A model generated the notes under the pieces. It was not told where the DNA came from and searched no databases. It saw only the letters and a program-made list of their open reading frames with translations. The position numbers and the translations under genes were made by a program. From Alphaproteobacteria bacterium (GTDB lineage: Bacteria; Pseudomonadota; Alphaproteobacteria; Rhizobiales; Beijerinckiaceae), in assembly GCA_016869555.1 (NCBI GenBank), contig VGDY01000018.1, positions 1 to 35,399 of the forward strand: DNA of 35,399 nucleotides. Direction: 5' to 3'. Of the stretch, positions 26,160 through 35,399 are shown in pieces. The stretch's first letter is position 1; each line of letters begins with the position of its first letter.

Positions 26160-26612
26160 CTAAACGCTTTCGAAAGCCCTTTTCGCGCCGCGCCGCTTTC
26201 GCAGCACGGGCGCGCCGTCGGCGCCGAAAAACGCCGCTTCGACCTGGTTGCCGCAGTCGTCATAGCGCCAGGAGATCCGCGCCGCGCCTAAATCCTTGCG
26301 GACTGTCGGCTTCCCTTCGGCGTTGAAATAGGCCTCTTCGACCTGATTGCCCTTGGCGTCATAGAAGCGCGCCACCCGGGCGGCGCCCAGGCTCTTGCGC
26401 TTCATCGGTCGCCCGTCATGGTCGAAATAGGTCTCGACGACCTCCACCCGTCCGCGCGTCGGCGCCGGGTCGGCGATGGCTTCGGGCGTCACGCGAATGT
26501 CGCCGTCGCCTGCGGCGGTGAGTTTCCCGTTCTGGGAGCAGCGCCGCTCTCCTGAGCCGGCGCGACGCGTCGTCTTAACGAAGCGCGTCGCCGAATGAGT
26601 TTTCTGTTCCAT
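26160..26612 (-). CDS. Protein with three tandem ~33-aa YF/GxP/LGAAR/YDxxGNQ repeats
   Basis: VEVVETYFDHDGRPMKRKSLGAARVARFYDAKGNQ / VEEAYFNAEGKPTVRKDLGAARISWRYDDCGNQ / VEAAFFGADGAPVLRKRRGAKRAFESV. Confidence 0.7.
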   Translation of the reverse strand: MEQKTHSATRFVKTTRRAGSGERRCSQNGKLTAAGDGDIRVTPEAIADPAPTRGRVEVVETYFDHDGRPMKRKSLGAARVARFYDAKGNQVEEAYFNAEGKPTVRKDLGAARISWRYDDCGNQVEAAFFGADGAPVLRKRRGAKRAFESV

Positions 26613-26779
26613 GATCCCAAATCGCTGGGCGGTCCGATGGCTCGTCGCTGCCGCCAGTCTGAAAACTGAGCGGCGCATGCGCTAGACGACGCATGCCGAC
26701 GAACGACGGAAACGCTGTTCTGACTCCCCGGCGCCGCTTGCCGGCGCATCGGGCGTTAGGCCGCAGACTGCGGCAAGCG

Positions 26780-27178
26780 TCAGATCAGGACCGGAGGCGC
26801 GCGGGAGCCGAGAGGCGGAGTCGACGCCTCGGGGGACAGGGAGGTCGCTTCAAAGGCGAGCTTGATCGTCGAAAAGGACGCCGGCGGATGAGTCTCGCCC
26901 ACGAAGGCCGAGGCCGCCGTCGCGCCGCCAAACGACGCGCAATGCACCACGCAACAGACGTCGCCGCCTTGCCGCGCCGGGCGCGCCGGCGTCGTGGGAT
27001 CGCCGGAAAACGGTCCGGACGATTTGTTGAAGCAAATGGAGCTGGCGAAAAGGCCCGAAGCGCGCCCGCTGAACGAGACGCCAATTGCGAAGCCTTGCAA
27101 AACAAGCATATAGGCGACGAGCAGGGTGACTGCCGTCGATCCATACTGCCATGTTTTGACGTCGCCGCGAGCGCTCAT
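26780..27178 (-). CDS. Hypothetical protein, DUF2946-like (CC...C pattern)
   Basis: TM segment VTLLVAYMLVLQGFAIGVSF then ICFNKSSG...DVCCVVHCA, reminiscent of DUF2946-type proteins. Confidence 0.5.
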   Translation of the reverse strand: MSARGDVKTWQYGSTAVTLLVAYMLVLQGFAIGVSFSGRASGLFASSICFNKSSGPFSGDPTTPARPARQGGDVCCVVHCASFGGATAASAFVGETHPPASFSTIKLAFEATSLSPEASTPPLGSRAPPVLI

Positions 27179-27239
27179 AGCAGGTCAAGCTATTCACTGA
27201 ATCTGTTAAGGTCAATGGCGGCGCAAGATCAAGTCAAGA

Positions 27240-28929
<1,690 letters not shown>

Positions 28930-29114
28930 CCAACGCTCCAAGCGACATTCGGAAATATTGGCCCAAAAGCCGTTAAGGAGAGCGTTCTCCCTATCGGCCC
29001 ATCACGGCTTTTCCGGACATCTCGCCTGGAACCTTTCCCGCCTGGATCGCCAGCAAGCGGGTCGAGACGACCGTCATCCGCCGAAATGATCGGCGGCGGG
29101 TCGTCCCCTACCGC

Positions 29115-29378
29115 CTACTCCGCAGCCGGCGTCGGGGCTACCGATACGCTCGAACGTCCGCCGCTTGACTTAAATTCGACGACGCCTTCGACCAGGGCGA
29201 ACAGCGTGTGGTCCTTACCCATGCCGACGTTGCGGCCGGGATGCCATTTGGTCCCGCGCTGGCGCACGATGATATTGCCGCCGACGACCGATTCGCCGCC
29301 GAATTTCTTGACGCCGAGGCGCCGCCCGTCCGAATCGCGGCCGTTGCGCGACGAGCCGCCTGCCTTCTTGTGAGCCAT
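29115..29378 (-). CDS. rpmA: 50S ribosomal protein L27
   Basis: [31 protein letters not shown]... Confidence 0.98.
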   Translation of the reverse strand: MAHKKAGGSSRNGRDSDGRRLGVKKFGGESVVGGNIIVRQRGTKWHPGRNVGMGKDHTLFALVEGVVEFKSSGGRSSVSVAPTPAAE

Positions 29379-29438
29379 TGTTTCGCTCCGATTGTCCTAT
29401 GCGGCAGCGCCGCTTTGCGCCTGTGTCGCGAGAGGACC

Positions 29439-29747
29439 TTAGCCCTCGATCGCGGTGATTTTCACAAGCGTCAGGTCCTGACGATGACCACGCTTGCGCT
29501 TTGAATTCTGCCGCCGACGCTTCTTGAAGGCGATCGATTTGGCGCTGCGCGTCTGCTCGGCGATTTCGCCCGACACTTTCGCGCCAGCGACGGTAGGCGC
29601 GCCAATCCTGGGGCTGTCGCCGCCGAGCATCAGCACTTCGTCGAAAGTGACGGCGTCGCCCGGCGCGCCGTCGAGCGCCATGACGGTGATTACGTCCCCG
29701 GCGGCGACGCTATATTGCTTGCCGCCTGTTTTGATGACTGCGAACAT
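29439..29747 (-). CDS. rplU: 50S ribosomal protein L21
   Basis: [22 protein letters not shown]...[22 protein letters not shown]. Confidence 0.98.
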   Translation of the reverse strand: MFAVIKTGGKQYSVAAGDVITVMALDGAPGDAVTFDEVLMLGGDSPRIGAPTVAGAKVSGEIAEQTRSAKSIAFKKRRRQNSKRKRGHRQDLTLVKITAIEG

Positions 29748-29967
29748 CTTTTTGTCCTGTGTTCGTTCCGGCTCTGGCGTTTCCGCCGGCCGGCTTCTTG
29801 GCAGTTGATTTATTCCGCTTCGATATTGCGCAAATGCGCAAATGAAAAACGCGGCGAAACCGCCGCGCCGAAGCGAAGGTCATCTACTCTCGAAAGGCGG
29901 CGCCTGTCAAATTGTCGGCGGCGAAAAGGGATCGCGCGGCGCATCTCGAGCCGCGCCATTTCTTGCA

Positions 29968-30348
29968 TCAATTGAAGCAGCCGCTGGCCTGCATCTGAGC
30001 GAACCAGACGGCGCAGGCCGCCTTGGCGCGTTCCTGGCGGCGATAACCGCCATAGCCGGGCCCATAGCCGCCGTACCCGCCATAGCCGCCGGGTCCACCG
30101 CCGCCATGGGGGCCATAGCCTCGACCCGGGGAGCCGTCGTAATCCTCATCGTCCCCATAGGGGCCGCCCGGGTAGCCGTGGCTGTGGCCGTAGCCGCGCC
30201 GATAGGCGAACTGGTTTTGGCGAACGCAATTATTGTAGTTCTGCGCGATGGCGAGGCACAGCGGCACATTGGCCGCCTTGGCGGAAGGCGAAGCGAATAT
30301 CGCCGCCGCGCAGGCGGCGCCGATAAAGGACCAGATGACGAGGCGCAT
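29968..30348 (-). CDS. Secreted Gly/Tyr-rich protein of unknown function
   Basis: Signal peptide MRLVIWSFIGAACAAAIFASPSAKA; central GGYGGYGGYGPGYGGY tract; four flanking Cys. Confidence 0.6.
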   Translation of the reverse strand: MRLVIWSFIGAACAAAIFASPSAKAANVPLCLAIAQNYNNCVRQNQFAYRRGYGHSHGYPGGPYGDDEDYDGSPGRGYGPHGGGGPGGYGGYGGYGPGYGGYRRQERAKAACAVWFAQMQASGCFN

Positions 30349-30462
30349 GTCGGCGCGTCCTTGAATGCGCCCCGCAGGGCGCTGATTGCCGCTGATTGTC
30401 GTCGCCATCTTGATTGGACGCCGCTTAAAGCAAGCTGAACGGCCTCGGTCTGGCCGATCGAA

Positions 30463-31719
30463 TCACCAGCCGGCGATGCGTTTGCAGGAGGCGTCTCCCG
30501 TGCCGCCGAAAGCGTAATGATCGCCGCATGCGAAGGCGACTGGCGGCTCGCCCGATTGCTCGAAAAGGTCGTAGCCTTCCTTCAGGTTTTTCCAGAAGGC
30601 GGTCCAGTGCTCGTAATTGCCGGTCGCGCCGACAAAGGCCATCCAGCCGCCGCCGGTTTCGCGCGCGAGCGCCTGCTCGGTCAGCCGGAAGGGAAAGATG
30701 TGCAATTGCACTTCCTTCTGCCCGGCGCGCAGCGCCGCCTCGACGAAGGCGTAGATTTCCTCGATGCCGCGGTCGGTCATGGCGAAGCATCCGACCGATT
30801 TGCAGGCGCCATGGACCATGACGAGGCCGCCGGTCCGGCCGTTCTGACGGTCGAAAGCGTTGGGATAGCCGACGTTGAAGGCCCGATGATAGTTGGAATT
30901 GGGATGGAGCTGTTTCGCCGAAACGCTGTAGAAGCCTTCCGGCGACTGGTAGTCGGCTTCCTTGACCTTGGGTCCGAGCCTGCCCGACCATTTGCAGATC
31001 GGGTAGGTCTTGTAGAGCGTGAAGCGGGCGTTGCTCTTTCTCAGCCAAAGCTCGAGCTGGCCTTCCTGCTTGAAAATCCGCACGAAGACCTGATCGCCCA
31101 TGCCGTAACGGATCGGGGCCTCCTGCTGAAACGCCTCGTCGGGCGCCGGCCGCAAGGTCGGCTCGACGGCGCGCGCCACCTGGGTCGGCTGCGCCGATTC
31201 GGCCGGCCCCGTCGGCGTGCTTTCGAGCGCGGCGCGCGCCGACGGTTGCGGCCCGGTCGGGAGCGGAGGCGCCGCCGCAGGAACCACGGCCGCCGGCGTC
31301 TGCTCGGCGGGCGTCGCCGCGGCGATCTCCGCGAACTGCTCCGCGAGCGCGGCGAGATTGGCCGGTCTCGACGGCGGCAGCGGCGTGGGTTTCTCGGCGG
31401 CGGGCGGCGCGACAGGGAAGGAGACCGACCCTTCGACGCCATCGGCGGCCGGCGGCGGGACCTCGGCCGGCGACGATAGCGGCAGCGGCGGCGCGATCAT
31501 CGAGGCGGGCGGCGGGACGGGAGGAAAAGCGCCGGGCTGCATGCGCATGGCGACGCGCATGCCGGTCGGCAGGGCGCCGCTCCAAATCTTGCGCGCGGCC
31601 TCGCTGCGGGCGGGCGGGCTGTTCCCGACGGCTGACATATAGCGCAGCGCCGCGACTGCGCCGACGAGCGCCACGACGGCGATCGCCGCCAACGCCAAAT
31701 GGGTCCGTCGCGGCGTCAT
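30463..31719 (-). CDS. L,D-transpeptidase-fold (YkuD/YafK-like) protein with long Pro/Ala-rich N-terminal region
   Basis: GYPNAFDRQNGRTGGLVMVHGACKSVGCFAMTD catalytic H/C motif; N-terminal TM and Pro/Ala-rich linker. Confidence 0.85.
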   Translation of the reverse strand: MTPRRTHLALAAIAVVALVGAVAALRYMSAVGNSPPARSEAARKIWSGALPTGMRVAMRMQPGAFPPVPPPASMIAPPLPLSSPAEVPPPAADGVEGSVSFPVAPPAAEKPTPLPPSRPANLAALAEQFAEIAAATPAEQTPAAVVPAAAPPLPTGPQPSARAALESTPTGPAESAQPTQVARAVEPTLRPAPDEAFQQEAPIRYGMGDQVFVRIFKQEGQLELWLRKSNARFTLYKTYPICKWSGRLGPKVKEADYQSPEGFYSVSAKQLHPNSNYHRAFNVGYPNAFDRQNGRTGGLVMVHGACKSVGCFAMTDRGIEEIYAFVEAALRAGQKEVQLHIFPFRLTEQALARETGGGWMAFVGATGNYEHWTAFWKNLKEGYDLFEQSGEPPVAFACGDHYAFGGTGDASCKRIAGW

Positions 31720-31805
31720 GCGCGCAGTGCAGCCTCTCCTGCTAGATCACGCCGCATTTGGGCGGAATCGCCCCAATGCAGATAACGTGATCGATTCCAA
31801 AAGTT

Positions 31806-31860
31806 TAGAGTGCGCTGCACGCGAAAAACCGGACCCCACTTTTTCGCGAGCCGCGCTCTA
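31806..31860. repeat. REP-like palindromic element
   Basis: TAGAG-t-GCG-ctgca-CGCGAAAAA-ccggacccca-c-TTTTTCGCG-agc-CGC-g-CTCTA; flanked by GTGATCGATTCCAAAAGTT. Confidence 0.72.
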
Positions 31861-31896
31861 AAGCCTGGGCTGAGCAAAGACATGAAAAAAGGCGGT

Positions 31897-32424
31897 TTAG
31901 TGGCCTTCGAACGCGACCAGCGTGCGCACCGGCACGCCGAGCGCCTCGAGCCGCTTCACCCCGGCAAGATCGGGCAGGTCGATCACGAAACAGGCGGCGA
32001 CCACATTGGCGCCGCCCTGGCGCAAGAGCTTCACCGCGCCCTCGGCGGTGCCGCCGGTGGCGATGAGGTCGTCGACAAGGATGACGCGCTCGCCGGGGTT
32101 CACCGCGTCCTCATGCATCTCCATTTCGTCGACGCCATATTCGAGTTCATAGGAGACCGAGACGGTCTTGTGCGGCAGCTTGCCCTTCTTGCGGATCGGG
32201 ATGAAGCCGGCGGAGAGCTGATGCGCCACGGCGCCGCCTAAGATGAAGCCGCGCGCCTCCATGCCGGCGACCTTGTCGATCTTCGTGCCGGCCCAGGGCT
32301 GCACCAGTTCGTCGACCGCCTTGCGAAACGCCTTGGCGTCGCCGAGCAGCGTGGTGATGTCGCGAAAGAGAATGCCCTTTTTCGGATAGTCGGGAATGGT
32401 GCGAATCGCGGCGGCAAGCGGCAT
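31897..32424 (-). CDS. apt: Adenine phosphoribosyltransferase
   Basis: [63 protein letters not shown]. Confidence 0.96.
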   Translation of the reverse strand: MPLAAAIRTIPDYPKKGILFRDITTLLGDAKAFRKAVDELVQPWAGTKIDKVAGMEARGFILGGAVAHQLSAGFIPIRKKGKLPHKTVSVSYELEYGVDEMEMHEDAVNPGERVILVDDLIATGGTAEGAVKLLRQGGANVVAACFVIDLPDLAGVKRLEALGVPVRTLVAFEGH

Positions 32425-32572
32425 GTGGGACTCTTGGATCGGCGGCGCGGACGGCCGCGAGTGGAGGGACATGGCGAACCGCCACGGCGTGAGAGAGATA
32501 CACGCAGGGCGGGGCGGGGCGCAAATGGGAGCGTCAACGGGATGTGGACGGGGGAAGGGTTGAATAGGGCCG

Positions 32573-32884
32573 CTACGAACCTTGCAAGAGCTCGCGGGTG
32601 ATGTTGCGCCTTCCATGCAGGACGCGAAGAATGCTTACTGTGTCGTCGTCAGCGGCGTGGCGATAGATCACGAGATAGGGGACGACCACTCCGACTCGGA
32701 TGTGCGCACCGAGCTTCGGGCGCGCTTCGCAGCTCTCTGGATGAGTGGCCAGCCGGTTGTAGAGGCGTTCGAATCGATGGTTGTATTTTTCGGCCGTGCG
32801 ATAGCCTGCCTCGCCGGCGATTTCCGCCAGAATCTCCGCCGTATCCGCGTCGGCGAGTTCGGTGACGATAATGCGCGTCGTCAC
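32573..32884 (-). CDS. Type II toxin, RelE/ParE superfamily
   Basis: About 100 aa; [54 protein letters not shown] is the ParE core. Confidence 0.9.
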   Translation of the reverse strand: MTTRIIVTELADADTAEILAEIAGEAGYRTAEKYNHRFERLYNRLATHPESCEARPKLGAHIRVGVVVPYLVIYRHAADDDTVSILRVLHGRRNITRELLQGS

Positions 32885-33138
32885 CTCTTGAGCGCGGCGA
32901 GACGGGCGGCGTTACGCGCTTTGTGCGCCTCAAGCGAAATGAACTCGCCGCGTTCGAGCGCGGCCAGACCTTCCTCAACGAGGGGCTTCGCCCAAGCCAA
33001 ATCGTCTTTTTCGAGTTCACGCTCGACGATGCGCTCGTCGATGAGCTGACGGGCGGCTTCCTCGATCGAGGGAAAATCGCCGGCCGCGACATGCGCTTTA
33101 AGCCAGGCTTCTTGGTTCGGGGTGAGGGTAATCGCCAT
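32881..33138 (-). CDS. Type II antitoxin, ParD/CopG-like
   Basis: MAITLTPNQEAWLKAHVAAGDFPSIEEAARQLIDERI...; ATGA overlap with downstream toxin. Confidence 0.88.
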   Translation of the reverse strand: MAITLTPNQEAWLKAHVAAGDFPSIEEAARQLIDERIVERELEKDDLAWAKPLVEEGLAALERGEFISLEAHKARNAARLAALKR

Positions 33139-33150
33139 GAGATTCCTATA

Positions 33151-34035
33151 TCACGAAAGAGCCTTGCCGTTCACCCGCCCCATCACCGCGTCGAGCTTCT
33201 TCAGCAGCGCCGGATCGCGCGCGTCGGGGGCGGTGAGAATCGCGTTGTCGAGCGCGCGGTCGGAGCCTACGGGGCAGGGCTCGTGTTCGCGCGGAAACTC
33301 CGCCAATACGCGCGCGAGCAAGCGCGCCACCGTCGCCGAATTCTTCTGAACGACCGCGATCACCGCGGCGACGTCGACATTGTCGTGATCCGGATGCCAA
33401 CAGTCGAAATCCGTCACCATGGCGACGGTGGCGTAGGAGATTTCCGCTTCGCGCGCGAGCTTGGCTTCGGGCATCGCCGTCATGCCGATCACGTCATAGC
33501 CGGCTCCCTTGTAGGTGAGCGATTCGGCATAGGAGGAAAACTGCGGGCCTTCCATGCACACATAGGTTCCGCCGGCGACGTGATCGATGCCCTCGGCTTT
33601 CGCCGCCGCGCCGATGTGCGCCGACAGCAGCGGCGCGATCGGATGCGCCATCGACACATGGGCGACGCAGCCGTCGCCGAAGAAGGATGATTGCCTTGCG
33701 AAGGTGCGGTCGACGAATTGATCGACGAGCACGAAGAGGCCGGGAAACAGCTCGGATTTGAACGAGCCGCAGGCCGATACCGAAATCAGATCGGTGACGC
33801 CGGCGCGCTTTAAGGCGTCGATATTGGCGCGGTAGTTGATCGTCGAGGGCGAGAGCCGGTGGCCGCGCCCGTGCCGCGGCAAAAAGACCGCCTGCGTGCC
33901 GGCCAATTCGCCGAAACAAAGTTCGTCGGAGGGCGCCCCCCAGGGCGTTGCGACGCGCTCGCGGCGAATGTTGGCGAGCCCCGGCAGATCGTAAACGCCT
34001 GACCCGCCGATTATTCCGACGACCGCTTTGGTCAT
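33151..34035 (-). CDS. mtnP: S-methyl-5'-thioadenosine phosphorylase
   Basis: VGIIGGSGVYDLPGL, FLPRHGRGHRLSPSTINYRANIDALK, CMEGPQFSSYAES, IGMTAMPEAKLAREAEI. Confidence 0.97.
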   Translation of the reverse strand: MTKAVVGIIGGSGVYDLPGLANIRRERVATPWGAPSDELCFGELAGTQAVFLPRHGRGHRLSPSTINYRANIDALKRAGVTDLISVSACGSFKSELFPGLFVLVDQFVDRTFARQSSFFGDGCVAHVSMAHPIAPLLSAHIGAAAKAEGIDHVAGGTYVCMEGPQFSSYAESLTYKGAGYDVIGMTAMPEAKLAREAEISYATVAMVTDFDCWHPDHDNVDVAAVIAVVQKNSATVARLLARVLAEFPREHEPCPVGSDRALDNAILTAPDARDPALLKKLDAVMGRVNGKALS

Positions 34036-34293
34036 GAATGACTCTCCTTGCGTTGCTGCCTATCGGCTGTTTCTCGGCCGGCGCGCGCGGGCGCCGAAAT
34101 TCGCGGCAATGCTACAGGGTTGCGCCCCCAAAACGCCTGTGTTAGGGGACGCTCGCCTTGGAGCTGGGGCGCTGCGGCCCCCGTTCCTTTTCCTACAGCA
34201 TCCGTCGGTTGAAGCTAACCGCTTATCGTCGCGACCGCGCGATTTGCACTGCGGGCGGCGTCTCCAGACGATGTAGATTGACGAGCGAACCAG

Positions 34294-34857
34294 GTGGCTC
34301 ACGACGGAGATTCCTTATCGGGCGTTGCAGGTCGCTACGCCTCCGCCCTCTATGATTTGGCGACGGAAAAACACGCCGCCGATGACGTCGCCGCCGCGCT
34401 CGACCGGTTTCAGGCTTTGATCGACGGCAGCGATGATTTGAAGCGTCTGGTGAAAAGCCCGGTGTTCTCCGCGCAGGAGCAGATCAAGGCGCTCGACGCG
34501 GTTCTCGACAAGGCGCAGATTTCCGGCATCGCCGCCAATTTCATCCGCCTCGTCGCCGCCAAGCGCCGGCTCTTCGTCATCTCCAGCATGATCGTCGCCT
34601 ACCGCCGTCTCAATGACAGGGCGAAGGGCGTCGTGCGCGCCGACGTCACGGTCGCCGGGCCGCTAAAGCCCGATCATGAGGCGGCGCTGCGCGAGGCGCT
34701 CGCCGGCGTCACCGGCGGCAAGACCGTCGATCTCAACCTCAAGACCGATCCGTCGATCATCGGCGGCTTAGTCGTCAAACTCGGTTCGCGCATGGTCGAC
34801 GCTTCCGTTCGCGCCAAGCTCAACGCAATCCGCACACGCATGAAAGAGGTCGGCTGA
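34294..34857 (+). CDS. atpH: F0F1 ATP synthase subunit delta (GTG start)
   Basis: [19 protein letters not shown]..., [40 protein letters not shown]. Confidence 0.96.
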   Translation: MAHDGDSLSGVAGRYASALYDLATEKHAADDVAAALDRFQALIDGSDDLKRLVKSPVFSAQEQIKALDAVLDKAQISGIAANFIRLVAAKRRLFVISSMIVAYRRLNDRAKGVVRADVTVAGPLKPDHEAALREALAGVTGGKTVDLNLKTDPSIIGGLVVKLGSRMVDASVRAKLNAIRTRMKEVG

Positions 34858-35399
34858 TGGATATCCGCGCCGCAGAAATTTCCGCGATCCTCAAGAATGA
34901 GATCGCCAACTTTGGCGCCGAGGCCGACGTCACCGAGGTCGGCCAGGTGCTCTCGGTGGGCGACGGCATCGCCCGCGTCTACGGACTCGACAATGTGCAG
35001 GCCGGCGAAACCGTCGAATTCCAGGACGGCACCAAGGGCATGGCGCTCAATCTCGAAACCGACAATGTCGGCATCGTGATTTTCGGCGACGACCGCGCCA
35101 TCAAGGAAGGCCAGACGGTCAAGCGCACCGGCGCCATCGTCGAAGTGCCCGTCGGCAAGGAGTTGCTCGGCCGCGTCGTCGACGCGCTCGGCAATCCGAT
35201 CGACGGCAAGGGGCCGATCAAGGCGACGCAGCGCTCGCGCGTCGACGTGAAGGCGCCCGGCATCATTCCGCGCAAATCGGTGCATGAGCCGATGGCGACG
35301 GGCCTCAAGGCCGTCGACGCGCTGATCCCGATCGGCCGCGGCCAGCGCGAACTCATCATCGGCGACCGCCAGACCGGCAAGACCGCGATCGCGCTCGAC
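34857..35399 (+). CDS. atpA: F0F1 ATP synthase subunit alpha, truncated at window edge
   Basis: ATG at 34857 overlaps atpH stop; [44 protein letters not shown]...[12 protein letters not shown]. Confidence 0.97.
   Translation, partial: MDIRAAEISAILKNEIANFGAEADVTEVGQVLSVGDGIARVYGLDNVQAGETVEFQDGTKGMALNLETDNVGIVIFGDDRAIKEGQTVKRTGAIVEVPVGKELLGRVVDALGNPIDGKGPIKATQRSRVDVKAPGIIPRKSVHEPMATGLKAVDALIPIGRGQRELIIGDRQTGKTAIALD

Noticed and set aside
29747-29775. GGAAC upstream of rplU on the minus strand as an EcfG promoter
   Set aside because: Spacing to the nearest GTT is 19 nt and falls in the rplU coding start; ribosomal gene context is inconsistent with EcfG.
30425-31585. 386-aa minus-strand and 320-aa plus-strand ORFs overlapping the L,D-transpeptidase
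   Set aside because: Alternative-frame Arg/Ala-rich ORFs; the 30463-31719 frame has signal-anchor, linker and catalytic motif.

Overview
This 35.4 kb GC-rich window is chromosomal and almost certainly alphaproteobacterial (Rhizobiales-like, possibly a Methylocystaceae-type methylotroph; the lineage is inferred from Irr, PhaC, the REP-type repeats and gene style). Most of it is recognisable housekeeping and core genes: rpmI-rplT, rplU-rpmA-GNAT-obgE, yifB/comM, lpd, phaC, irr, an M3 oligopeptidase, apt, mtnP, atpH-atpA (atpA truncated at the right edge), and a ParDE-type toxin-antitoxin pair. The left end holds a compact iron/siderophore import operon: a Fiu-like TonB receptor, two tandem PKHD-type (PiuC/YbiX-like) dioxygenases, then exbB-exbD-tonB. 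The most notable accessory signals are: (1) two convergent NepR-like anti-sigma genes with no phyR or ecfG nearby, next to a csbD gene that carries a near-ideal EcfG-type promoter (GGAAC-N17-GTT); (2) an alphaproteobacterial LexA/SOS box (GTTC-N7-GTTC) abutting a good sigma70 promoter in front of yifB/comM; (3) an AGAT-like amidinotransferase convergent with a SugE/Gdx-like SMR exporter, possibly guanidino-compound metabolism; (4) a long leader hairpin upstream of rpmI-rplT; (5) three palindromic repeat elements. No CRISPR arrays, tRNAs, rRNAs or prophages were seen. I did not find a clearly unprecedented multi-gene system. All functional calls are from reading the translations by eye; no database search was run.
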